Positions 21,551 to 33,287 of a stretch of DNA of 64,000 nt are shown here, one piece after another. The notes beneath the pieces were generated by a model. It was not told the DNA's origin and made no database searches. It saw only the letters and a list, made by a program, of their open reading frames with translations. The stretch is from NCBI RefSeq assembly GCF_009870125.1, contig NC_046683.1, positions 6,634,001 through 6,698,000 of the forward strand, read 5' to 3'. Position numbers and translations under genes: made by a program. How positions within the stretch are numbered: the stretch's first letter is position 1; every line of letters starts with the position of its first letter. Source of the DNA: Drosophila pseudoobscura. Lineage: Eukaryota > Arthropoda > Insecta > Diptera > Drosophilidae.

Positions 21551-24548
21551 ATTCAAAAATAGGGTAAAAGTTAAATAAATTGCGTTAGTTTTTTTGGGTG
21601 GTCTGACAGGAAATGATGCTTTGACAATTTCTTCGATTCCTCAAATGTATGAGGTGGGCCGCATTGCTCTGGCTCTGTGGAGGGTCCGTCAAACCGGTCG
21701 TGGTAGCCCCTAACGGAGGACCAGCCACATTGATTTCAGATTTCATTGATTGCAGAAGATTCAGAAGGTTCTGACTGGAACTGAGGCAGAAGATCTTCTG
21801 TAGAAACGCTGGTGTGTTCGCAATCCACCCCTCAGGAGCTCCTAGAAGTTTCTTTGGGCTCTAAGACCTAGAATTGCTGCCAAAGCCTTTGGAGCCTCTT
21901 CCATGGGCACTTCTCCACCGAATGACTCCGCTGGAAGGGTCCGCGTGTGGCTTAAGTGTCCCAGCCGAATGGCAAGGCAGAGGAGTGGCGACTCAAGTGG
22001 TTATGGTCATGCAGTTCGCTGTGGGACAAGGTAGGGCAGGGGGCAAGGCGAGGGCAAGCGGTGTCCGCAAGAAAATAACTTGTAGCAAATTAAGTTTGTT
22101 AGTAATTAGAACACCACTAAGGACACCTGAGCACAGCTCCAGGGCCAGGGCGCAGGACAACACACAACAATTAAACTTCTGGCTTCTGCCTCTGATTCCA
22201 CCTCCTTTTCCGGCGGAGTTCTCTTCTCTGCAGCCTGTCCTGACCCTCTGCCTTCGCTCAGGTATCTTCCACCGGCTCGGCAGCAAAGTAACAAAAGTTC
22301 CAAGTCGCCTTGTCGAAAATTCCTCAAGTCGAAAGTTGGCAACTTTGATGTCCGAGCAGGAGCCGCTCTCTCCCGACTGTCTCCCGCCTGCACTCGACAT
22401 ACAGCAACTGTGCATCGGAGGTGGACCCGGGCCGTCGAGTGCATGCCTGCGTCCCTGCCCCGAAACACTTGAGCAATGTGGCCAAGTATCCAAAGTTTTG
22501 CTTCTTAAAAAGCAGAAGTTGACGCACGTTTCCTCCCATCCCATCTCCCAACCAAAAGGGACAGCCCCAGGATCAGGAACACAGAAGGCCCTACTACCAC
22601 ATCTGTCGCAAAACATTATATTCGCATATTATTTTGAGAACGACCCAATCAAATGAAAACTAAACCTAACAACTCGATAATCGTAGCCAGTGGAAGCGTG
22701 GGCCTGGCTGCCTGCAGGCCTTGCATGTCGACAACCGCCTCGAGGCTCGGCAAGATCTAGCGGAATATGATGGGCCTTAGCTCCGTGCAGTATTACCTAT
22801 TTATTTATTCTTATTCGCCAACGGAATCAAAAATTCTTATCTGGCTACACTAACTTATTTCTAACTTAAGACGGGTCCCTTCCCCTGGCAAAAGCCCAAC
22901 GGCATCCCAGCTGGCATAAATAAACATCTGAGCCGCAATGGTCCTTCGATCCTCGAGAGAGGAGAGATGCGCTGCCCATTCTCATTGCTCTGTGTTTGCC
23001 ATTCAGAATGGTGTCTTCTGGCAATCAGCACTTTCGGGTGAACGGAATATTCAATATTTGGATCGTACTCGAATAAGTACAGTTGCGTTGGACTTTCGTT
23101 TGAAGCGAAACGTCAGCTACCGGAGTCCCAGAGTTCCCGTAAAAAGCTCAGCGACAATAAATACCTCAAGAATAGCCCCTGCCACCAAGTGTGTATGCTT
23201 AAAGTTTGTGGGATGCCAATCATTATAAGCCGTCTTAAAGACCCAAGAACTGAAAACAATTTCGCACAGACAAACTGTGAATGGAAGGCCACACTTTCAC
23301 TTTATTAACACCAAATTAATTTTGTCTCAAAACGCACCCAGACCCACTCCACCCACACCCACACCCACACCCACACACATACAGAGACAGACCCAGACAC
23401 AGACAAACAGACAGAGAGAGCTGTACACATGAATACATCTCGTACACACTTGAGTGCAGCGATTGAATTTTAAACAAGAACGACAAATGCCAGCAATCAA
23501 GTCAAGTCATGCCCGACAGAAGGCGAAAATGAACTTCCTTGGCCGGAAGATGAAGGAAGATGGAGGAGACAGAAACAGAAGCAGGGGCGGGGGCGGGAAG
23601 TGGTATGGCATGCCGCATGAGGCGCAAGACGAAGGCATCGTAACTATAATCAATATGCAGCAGTCAATAAAAGCGAGCAAAGGAGCAACAATTACAGACC
23701 CTCAATGGGTCTGGGGGCTGGGAACTGTGGTCCGGGGGACTGGGATATGGGGTATGGGCTCTCGGGCGCCTCATAGTTTTGCAGTGCGTCGGTTAAATGA
23801 TGTGTAATCGTCTTATGTGCACTTGAATGCCTTTTGGCTTCTAATATGGCAAGGACCCTTGGACTAAGCAGCCAAGGGAAGGAGCAGGAGGAACCAGAGA
23901 GAGCAGACCAAGGACAGAGGGCCGACAAGCGGACAAGGGCGATGAGTGGCCCGGACAAAGGCCGGACCCGGCCCAAGATCCACTGCACACACAAAAGAAA
24001 ACTTTGCCATAGGCTGACCTCAAAATGCACAACGACACGAAGGACACATAGGGCTACGGACCAAGTAGCCGTCCGGCCCGCACGGGCTGAGCAAACTTTA
24101 ATTTACAATCAATTCAGGCGTGAATAATAAACCACAAGAAACCAAACAGGGCTCGAACGGGTTGGCTGTTGGGAGGGGGGGGGCCAAGGAGCGCTACGCA
24201 CAAGTGAAAGTGTTGCCGGGACTCTCGAGTGTGTGTCCGCGTGTGTCCGGGTGTCCTGTGTGTCCTGGGTGTCCTGGGTGTGTTCGCATGTGTCTGCTCA
24301 AATTTAGTTACAACACAACACCAAAAGTTTAGCAAGTTTCCGACCAGACCAACCCACGAGGCAGGCAAACAAACAAAACCCAGGACTCCCATTGAGGCTT
24401 TGGGTGCCCCAATCTTTACCAGAAACCGCAACACTTCCGCTTACGCCTGCCCCAGTCCCTGCCTCAATCCCCACCTCAGTTCCTGGCCCCAAGGGGCTTC
24501 AAGTGTCCTGTGCGGCTGCTGCTTTTGTGGAAGTCTCTCTGGAAGAGA

Positions 24549-24588
24549 GACGGAGAGACGGAGCGACGGAGCGACGGAGCGACGGAGC
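24549..24588. repeat. GACGGAGC tandem
   Basis: About five copies of an 8- to 9-bp unit. Confidence 0.8.
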
Positions 24589-25687
24589 CCTTGGCTATCA
24601 ATATTGTTTTCCTATTAAATTGATCATTGGTCAGGCAACAATTGTGGCTGCTCCAAAAGGACACTAAGCGGTGTCCATTGTGTTCTTTGTCCCTGTAGAG
24701 AGGGAGAGAGAGGGCTGTAGACTTTGGACAATATGTAGTGCTGGTTTCCTTGGCATGGAATCAATTGCAGATGTATTGAATGCATCCCCCTGCATTCCAT
24801 TAAACGGCATTCTGTGGCAACAACTGCCAATGTCAATCAATTGTGTGAAGGAGTCGGGTGGGCAAACAAAAACAGTTGCCTACTTGCAGCCACTGTGGCA
24901 TCAGAGACATCAGCCAGGCAAACAGATAGACAAATATACAGCCAGGCATCGAGGCAGGCCCGAATGGCAGACAGTCAATCAGTCAGTTCCCTGGCTGACT
25001 GCCTCTGCCTCGCTGATGTCTAGTGCCCCACAAGCCCCACCATCCGCTTGTCGCTCTATTTGCTCCAACACCCACTGCAAATTAAATTCATTAGTCAACT
25101 TCCGGCAGCACACATACTCGCAGGGGGAGAGGCTGGAGTGAGAGGATGTGTTGCCATGTGCTGCTGCTGCTGCTGCTGTCAATTCAGACGGATTTGAAGT
25201 CAACTCAATTTGAAATCAATAGTGTGTGAATAATCCTTTCACACCAACGCTCCCACACACCCATCTAGTTGGAGCTGGAATATCATCTAATAGGTCCTCA
25301 TCCCACACCCATTACCATGCCCCATGGAGCACTGCATCTGTTGCAGGGATTGTCTAGCCTTCGTGTTGGCTCTGGATGCTCTGAATGCTCTGGATGCTCT
25401 GGCTGGTTGGCTGGTTGGCTGGGTACTTGAAAACATTTTTGCATTGATTGCACTTCATATCGCTCATTCACTCATTCACTCAGTCAGTCATTCGTTCAAG
25501 CAGGCCCCTTATTCATATCCCGACCATTCTGGCTGCCATTCACATATGTTTCAGCATTCAGCATCGTTTTTGGTTTTTGGTTTTGGGTGTTTGGGGGTAG
25601 ACATGGCAACCAAAAAAGGCAAGCCATTAAGCGATGACGATGGCGATGACGACGATGAAAATATTTAAGCAATTCAATGGCATTTTG

Positions 25688-25688
<1 letters not shown>

Positions 25689-25718
<30 letters not shown>
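25689..25718. repeat. CAG trinucleotide repeat
   Basis: Uninterrupted (CAG)n of about ten units. On minus it would encode a Leu run in the tentative frame described in the findings. Confidence 0.9.
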
Positions 25719-25719
<1 letters not shown>

Positions 25720-26584
25720 CGCCTCCGTGTTCCTATGCCACATGCCACAGCACGGCACACTTCATCCACGTCGAGTGGCAAGCAATGAGCTATGCATGCA
25801 ATTCGAGTGCCACATCTGCAACTGCAACGGCAACTGCAGCTGCATGGGGGATACCCAGCAGCCAAAAAATTGCACAATTCCATCCAGAGCCCGGGATGGG
25901 GCAGAGGTGTAGATATCATCTGCATACTTACCTCATTCCCGTCCCGCCACTCCTGCCACTTGGTATCTGTTTGTGTCCGTAATTGTGCATAATTGAGTTG
26001 AGCCCCAGACCCGTGCCCGTGCCCATGCCCCGCTTCTGGAGAATTGCATAGGAGACGGAGCTAGCCATGAGGAGTGCAGTGCAATGGATAGGATGAGGGC
26101 GATGGGGAGTGTGGCGCCAGCTAAATGATTATGGAAGTATAGATGGGATACAGAGGATTATCTCTCTATCAGAGAGATGTATTTACAGGCATTCTTAGAC
26201 TCAGGAGTACCAGATTTAATTCTAAACCAGAGATTAACGGTCATAGTTTGGCCTCAACCTTAGAGATCTCTGAACTGAAACTGTTTTTACTGTTCTGTCA
26301 TAACAGCTTTTTTTTGAACTAAGCAAGCCCTGCCCCCGCCCCCGACTCAAAAACAGTCAAAGAAAATGTCATAAGGTATTCGTTTGTCGTTTTGTACATA
26401 ATTTCAGATAGTTTTTTTAATAGGATTTCTTTTATCTCGGACGAGACACCAACAAAAGATCACGCAAGAATAATAAACCCATAGCTTGATGTTAAAAAAA
26501 CTCAATTGGTTCGTAATTATCTCTGGGCCGTACTCATCTTCGAATTGTGAGGGTAAAGCTCTCCTTCCTTGTGCCCTACAGAAT

Positions 26585-28081
26585 ATGGACAGACTTGTGC
26601 GACTGAATGCAGGAATCCAGCGAATGGAGACACAGCTGCTGACCTTCGTGCAGATGATGATCGGCAAGGCGGCCAGCGGCGGCGGCCACCTGATCAAGAT
26701 CGTCGTGGGGGGGAGTGGACTAGTGATCAGGATCGTGATCTCAGGCAGTGGCAAAATGCTCGATGTCGTCGCCACAAGGAGTGCCCGCGTGGTTTGCCGG
26801 GCACGCCTCAGCTTCGCCGAACTTGTGGGCATTGCAGTCGTCAGAGGCGGAAACCTATTTGACGTCTGCTGCTGCCGCGGCGCAGAGCTCTTCGAGCAGG
26901 CCTGCATCAGTGGCGACGAGCTTATCGCCAGGATCACAAGCATCGGAGCCATGCTGTCGGCCGATGGCGAAGATCTACTGGAGCAGGCCTTCGTATGCGG
27001 CACTCACGTCTACGAGAATGCATATACAAACGGCGGTCGGATGATCAACCAGGCCACCACCACGGTTGGCACCACCGGATCACGGCTTGCCCACGTGCTC
27101 TCCACGGGTGGCTTTCGCCTGGTCAGCCGAGTCACCAATGGCGGTGTCTACTTGGCTCAACGCGCCGCCACATTCGGCGGCAGGCAGTGCATGAACCCTC
27201 TCAGACCCTTATTCCGTGGTTATGGGCGTCTGCGAGAGCTGGTCGAGGAATACGAACAAGAAATCATTGATGCCGGGAAGCCGGAGACAAAAGACATTCA
27301 TGGCTGGAAGATGTACGGGCCGAAGGAGCTGCGGCTGCTGAGTGTGGCAAGCGGCATACCGAAGAAGCATGCAGCGTGGCCAAGGTTGGGGCAGTGCGGG
27401 GAGGATGCCTGGTTCGCGACCAGCACCAGCCGCGGCGAGACACTGGGCGTGGCCAAGGCCAACGGAGTCAAGAGCGGGCGGATCTGTAACCTCTCTCCCG
27501 GAGACTTTAGCTACTCCTTGATGCGCTCCTGCGAGCGTCTGGCCCAGAGGCCCAGCCACGATCCTCGTCGCCTGGACGTGCTCCTGCACCGGGCCCATCG
27601 CGATGTGCTGGATGTGCGCCATCCTGTCCTGGCCAGCTGCAACACTTGCATGCTCAGCCTGGACCGCCGCACCGGCACCGTCTACGCGACAAACGTCGGT
27701 GGTTGCGGCTTCCTGGTGGTGCGAAATGGACAAATAGCTGCTCGCTCGAGGAAACATCTTCAGGCCTTTAGCACCCAGCTCCAGGGGGTTGGCGCCTACA
27801 TCTATGGAGATCCCTACCAGGCGCCGATTCAGGAGCTCTGCGTCGAGGCGGGCGACATGCTGCTCCTGGGCACCGACGGGTTCTTCAACAATGTGGACGA
27901 TGAGCGCGTGCTGTCCCTGATCACCGAACTCGACGGCGGCACAGACCCCCGTCGAATGCACCTGTATGCGGAAACCCTGGCACTGATGGCACGCGCCACC
28001 GCCTGCAGCAACGTTCGTGCGGCAGCTGGCCGCAACTTGAACATGGATGACATCACCATCGTCCTGGCGGTGGTCAATTAG
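26585..28081 (+). CDS. PPTC7-like PP2C-domain protein, probably catalytically inactive, with N-terminal 11-residue repeats
   Basis: A single coding exon of 498 residues. The start is the ATG two codons after a splice-acceptor-like tract (gccctacag), so a 5' UTR intron is likely; an in-frame ATG at 26489 would add 32 poor-quality residues. Residues 33-196 form about fourteen 11-residue units with Gly at the unit start and hydrophobic residues at positions 4, 5 and 8. Residues 265-497 match the PPTC7/PTC7 branch of PP2C Ser/Thr phosphatases: GEDAWF (272-277), FSYSLMRSCERL (308-319), GFLVVRNGQI (375-384), LLLGTDGFFNN (426-436), MDDITIVLAVV (487-497). Family members keep Asp in GVADGVGGW; here the segment reads GVAKANGVKSG (288-298), and the usual LGDSG is VGGCG (371-375). 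Mn/Mg-dependent catalysis is therefore doubtful. Relatives in flies include fig and CG15035; the exact orthology is not established. Confidence 0.9.
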   Translation: MDRLVRLNAGIQRMETQLLTFVQMMIGKAASGGGHLIKIVVGGSGLVIRIVISGSGKMLDVVATRSARVVCRARLSFAELVGIAVVRGGNLFDVCCCRGAELFEQACISGDELIARITSIGAMLSADGEDLLEQAFVCGTHVYENAYTNGGRMINQATTTVGTTGSRLAHVLSTGGFRLVSRVTNGGVYLAQRAATFGGRQCMNPLRPLFRGYGRLRELVEEYEQEIIDAGKPETKDIHGWKMYGPKELRLLSVASGIPKKHAAWPRLGQCGEDAWFATSTSRGETLGVAKANGVKSGRICNLSPGDFSYSLMRSCERLAQRPSHDPRRLDVLLHRAHRDVLDVRHPVLASCNTCMLSLDRRTGTVYATNVGGCGFLVVRNGQIAARSRKHLQAFSTQLQGVGAYIYGDPYQAPIQELCVEAGDMLLLGTDGFFNNVDDERVLSLITELDGGTDPRRMHLYAETLALMARATACSNVRAAAGRNLNMDDITIVLAVVN

Positions 28082-31000
28082 TTGTCCAGTTCATGGAAAA
28101 AGGTATAGCGACTGCTCTCAAGGAATCCGGCTACCGACACCACCATCCAAAGATGCAACACCACTGGCAGCAGTCACTGGCGAATGAGCCACAGAGGGGG
28201 GGATGCACATCCCCCGAACCTGTGAACAATTGCCAGTGAGTGCTGTCCAACAGAGAAAGGAAGAGGTTACCATCATCCCACAACAGCCCAACAGCCCAAC
28301 AGCAGTCGCCCGATTGGAATTCTTTTTACACATCAAAAACTAAATGAACTGCTAAATTTCCCCGTGTACGTGTTAAAGTTCAACAAGTGTTTTATTGGAA
28401 TTTTTATAGTGGAAAAACCTAAGACAATTTTTCTAAAAGTAAACATAGAGTCTCGCATACCGATCGGGATTCTGTAGATCTACGGAGAAAGCTATTCACT
28501 ATCCCAATTCCGTGCTTATTTACTGGGCTTTCAGGGAAAGTGGCAATGATTGGTTTTATTTATTTATTTTATAAGATGCATTAAATCTTATGTTTTAAAT
28601 AGGTTTGACTCATTTTGTGGGCCTCTTCAAAGCCTAGTTTCGTCCCAAATTCATTCTCGTTAAACGATTATCCGATAAGACAATTTCTAGAAAAAACAAA
28701 CAGCTTTTGACAGCTGTTGACATAACAGTGATGAACTCTGTTAAACAACAAGGCGTATTTCCCAAAGTGCTATGGTTTTCCTGTTCTACGTGGCACCGTT
28801 CAGTAACACAAAGATCAGGCACTCTCCTTAGGTAAATTTATTTAATTATTATTAGCCATGTTATCTGCGACTCGAGCCCTTGTGTCTCCAAACTCTCCAT
28901 ACCCTCCATACTCTCCTATCCTTGGCCCCATCTGCATCTCCTGCCTCAGCGCTTGCCCCCCGGGGTCGTGTGTTGTCATCGGCTTAATTGAAAAATGTTG
29001 TCCCTGCTGTATGTCAACATTTTGATTTCCAATATGTCGTCGTCGTCGTTGGTGCTGGATGTCCATGTTCTCCCTGAGCCAGAACACATCGGTGGCATTA
29101 TAAATGGCCACGGCCACGGCCGAGGAGAAGAGTGCAAAATTTTTGGCTAAAAAATTTCACACGTCGCCCGCGACAGATGTCGTCCTCCCGTTCCAACACC
29201 AGCTCCACATCCACATCCACCACATCCAGCTGCAGTGTCGAGGCGAGGTCGCTTTAACCACTTCCGTACAGCCGTCAAATCCAGAGGTAGCCACTCCCCG
29301 GTCCGCCCACCTAAAGCATTTACCGTTAGCATATCAATAACACACACAAACACACAGGCACACACACAAGAGGGCGATCTGGCGGCAGTCATAAAATATG
29401 GCAACGGGCGTCCGTCAACCTGCACGTGAATGAGAACGTGACACCAACGACGCCTGCTGACGACGACTTCTCCAGCTCCAGTTCCAGCTCCACCTCCACT
29501 TCGTCCATTGGTCCCCCTGCTGGTCCTGGTCCTGGTCCTGTTCCTGCTCCACTCGTGCACCATTTGTTGTAGCCAGCCGCGAGCCGTTTGATTTCACATT
29601 TCATGCAAATTTTTGGTGGGCAGACGTGGGCACACCAGCCAGGATCCAGTGCTCACAGGAGACACGGCTAACCTGAACCTGGCAATGGGAAAACGCAGGA
29701 CGCTGTCGCATCATCGGAAATGAATCATTTGCTTCGTTTGTTGGCATCCGGTTGGCGCTTATTTCCGTTGCGTCTGTCCCTGCGTTTTCCCACCTCTGCC
29801 GTTTTCCCCTTTCCCGTGTTGCTTTTTTGGCCTAAAACCTGGGCCCCGGTCGGACGACATGTGTGCGCGGCACGCTTCCGTTACACAACACGGACCCGGA
29901 CCAGGGCCAAACCTTTCCCCGGGTATTGTTTCTTTGGTAATACTCTATGGAAATACTTTTGAGGTGCAGTCTTTGGGAAAGCCGCCTTAGGGCTAGACTA
30001 GACTCTTTTGCTGATTCTTTTCCGTGGCTCGGCTCTTGTTGTTCTTGTTGGGGTAGGGTCTTTGGGAGTCGGCACTGGATGGATGGCTGCTCCATGGATG
30101 GTTGGTGTTTCTTTTCAACTTTGACACCTGCCATAGTGGGGGTTGGCGTATGGTCTTTTCGGGCCATCGGAAGTTCCACTGCGGGGAATAGTGTTAATCC
30201 ATGAGTAGATCTTGTGCCTGCCCGCATGTTGTAACCGATGGCGATGGCGATGGCGACAACCCATTACCCCCATTCGGGAAACAGCCCAGATCCAACCCCA
30301 ACACGGCTCCAGTCCCATTCCAATTGCCAGTGTCCATCCGATGATATCCATCCGTTGTCCAGGCGTCTGTTCGTCTGTTCTGTCCACACTCATTTGAGTC
30401 CCGCATAAATCAATTGCACTTGTCATCAACTCAATTAATTTTTGGCAAACAAAGTGCAGTAAATCAATTGCTTTGGCAGCTGGGCCAACGGGTCATGGCA
30501 GGGCCACATCCACATATCCACATCCATGTCCGAGTCCGCGTCCGTGTCCATGTCTATGGCTATCATTCCCCCCATATTTGGTCTCCCATTTTACGTAATG
30601 CTTTTTTTCGCTTGGTTGTGTTTGCTTTTGTTGGTTTTTGCTTTCTTTCTGCGTTTGTCATTGGGATTTTTTGTCAGTGTGGTTGCTTTTTTGCAGCCTT
30701 CCAGCCTGCATTCGATGTGGCTGGTCTGGACCGAGGACCGAGGACTGGGGCAGGGGGCAGGGCTCCCGCCAGACAAAAGTCGAGTGCGGACTGTCCATTT
30801 TATGAGCCGCTACGGTCCCGTGGCCGTTTCCGTGGCCCCATGCACGCTGACACTGTATCAAATGGGGTTAAAAAGTGATTAAAGTAGGTTTGGCAAATGT
30901 CAACAATGTTTATACCATTCACATGGCCATTGGCATTGGCATGGTATCGTGGCATCGTGGTCATACTCCTCTGATCCGAGTGCAAGTGCGGGTGCGGGTT

Positions 31001-32648
31001 CAGGGGCTTAGGCGTGTAACTGTCGGCGGAGTGCTCTTGACGTTTCGGTATGTCCCCCGTCCCCCCGAACCAATGGATGTTTGTTGGTCGCTTGCTTCGC
31101 GATTCGATTTGCAATTTTTTACATGCCATCCAGCACCCATTGATGGCAGGATCCCATCCACATGGATCCATGGATGGTCGGCGTTAAATTATGCAACTGT
31201 TTTTTTTTCTTCTTTCGGAGCTGAGACTGGGGTTGGGGCTAGAGCTCTTTCGGTAAATTGAATTTATGCATTTGCTTTGCCTGGCACTCAGATTAAGGTT
31301 TCCCGGGGGGTGGGATTACTCCCAAACAGAAGTCTCTCTCTGTCTCTCTCTCTCTCTGTTTCGGTTTGTATCTTTTACTTTCCACTCACTCAAACCCGCA
31401 AAAAATAATCTTTTGGATTGCATCCCAAACTATTTACTTTGCCCATGCTCTCGTTCTCTCTCTGGACGAGACTCCATCTCGAAGCTTTTCGGTCATATGT
31501 CATGCTTGGGCAGGCGATTTATTCTCAACGAAATACTCTTAAAAATGTTGCGTACATAAAATGCAAAATGCACTCGGGGATTGGGGATCGGGGATCGGGG
31601 ACTCGGGACTGAAGACTTGGCTCTGAGGAGAACTAAAGCCAAACAGACAGCAGGGCAAACAAGTCACTGGGTTCTCTGAGAGAGGGGGGTGTAATGGTGC
31701 AGGGATAAATTACACACCCACATATATAAATTACCTTTTGATAAATCTCAGTCGTCGTTGGGCCCCGGCACCAAATGCAAAACTACGAAACAGAAATACA
31801 AACAGAAGCAGAAACTCAAAATGAAACAGAACCAAACAAAACATATAGAAAAATGTACAGTTGACCCTGGTCGATGGGGAATGCGAATGTGGGACTGGGG
31901 GTCCGGAGGCTGCACAGTTGAGAAATCTTTTCGAACGTAAATCAATCCGTGCAGCTACATCATCGTCCGACTGCGTCGGAGTCCGAGTCGTAGTCGTAGT
32001 CCGAGTCGTCGTCTGTCTCTGTGGCCATGACGATGCTTTCCGGCCCACAGCTCGATCCGAGTGCGAGTAGTCCAAGTCCTAGAAGGACCTCTGCTCACAC
32101 ACACGCGCACAGACACATCTGTATCCATCTGGAGTGCACCAATTGCTTTTCTTGATTGTTTTGTGGGCTGGGCCCCGGGTTCGGAGTCTGAGCTGGAGAC
32201 GGATTCGGGGCAGTGCCACATATCGAAATGCAAATTCCTCTTGCAGTTAGAATATCCTAGATGGTGGGGGGCAGGAGGGTCCGAGCGTAGGGATTGTGGC
32301 TCATGGATGGTGTTGCATGGTGGTATGCGAGGGAAGGGTCTAACAAAACAAAACTCCACAAAAACGATAACGACACTCATCATCAAGCAAAGTCGGATTT
32401 GGCTCGCACTCCGATGCTCCTTGCTCCTTCTCTTGCTCGGATCGGAGCCACCCTGTTCCACTGTCCCTCCCAATGTCCTTTAGGGGCCCAGCACCCCTCT
32501 TTCCCATGCATTTCAGAAACGCAACAGTAAACGCAATTTTTGGTCATACCCACAATTCGTTTACTTTCTACGGGATGCTGATGCTGGTGCCCAGTGAATG
32601 TCCCAGTAGTCCTTCTCCTGGTCCTAGTCGTAGTCAGCCTCCTCAGAC

Positions 32649-32702
32649 GTTGTCGTTGTCGTTGTCGCCGTCGTCGTCGCCTGCTGCTGCTGCTGCTGCT
32701 GT
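32649..32702. repeat. TTGTCG and CTG runs
   Basis: (TTGTCG)n, (GTC)n and (CTG)n adjoin each other. Confidence 0.85.
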
Positions 32703-33232
32703 GTGCATTTTCCGTTTTCGTTTACGCATCGTTTGAAATTTCTATGAATTGTAGATGCAATCGTCCAGGCCGCCTGGGCTAAGACTCATGTGTTACATGT
32801 GTGGCACAGTGATTCCCATTCCCATTCCCAATCCCCATTCTCCCTCCTCGCCCTCGCCATCACCGTCGCCCTCACCCTCACCCTCGGCCTCGGTCATGGT
32901 TCACGAACCCAACCGACCCCAAAAGTCAGTGGAGTGCATTTCACTTGCAGTGCATTTGGTAAGCTCACGACGAAGGCAAAGTTGACGATTCTGTTCCGTT
33001 CCGTTCTCTACGGCTCCGGGCTCCGGCTGTCGGCTCTGGGTTTAGCGGCCGGCTTGGGCTTGGGCTTGGGCTTGGGTTTGGGGTCTGGGCAATGCAAATT
33101 GAAAACTCCATGTCCCCGCCGCCAGCAGAAGAAGATGAAAGCTTGGAAAAGAAATGTACAGTTGCCCCCGTTGGACCCGGACACGGATCGGAGTGCGTAA
33201 GGATTATAATAGAAGCCTGGGAATGGGATGGA

Positions 33233-33287
33233 GGACTCGGACTAAAACTCGGACCCGGACTCGGACTCGGACCCGGACCCGGACCGG
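33233..33287. repeat. CGGACT/CGGACC minisatellite
   Basis: Imperfect 6-bp units (ACTCGG, ACCCGG) over about 55 bp. Confidence 0.85.

Larger units (their letters stand above)
21560..26480. other. Intergenic DNA with overlapping open frames and simple repeats
   Basis: No gene could be confirmed. Long overlapping frames exist on both strands at 21.87-22.66 kb (see findings). Also present are CCCACA and GACAGA runs at 23351-23420, a GGAGCGAC tandem at 24549-24588, TGGATGCTC and GGCTGGTT short tandems near 25370-25420, and a CAG trinucleotide run at 25689-25718. Confidence 0.45.

Noticed and set aside
29104-29340. A 78-codon plus frame starting MATATAEEKSAKF
   Set aside because: The His/Ile-rich part comes from a CCACAT tandem, and there is no splice or promoter support.
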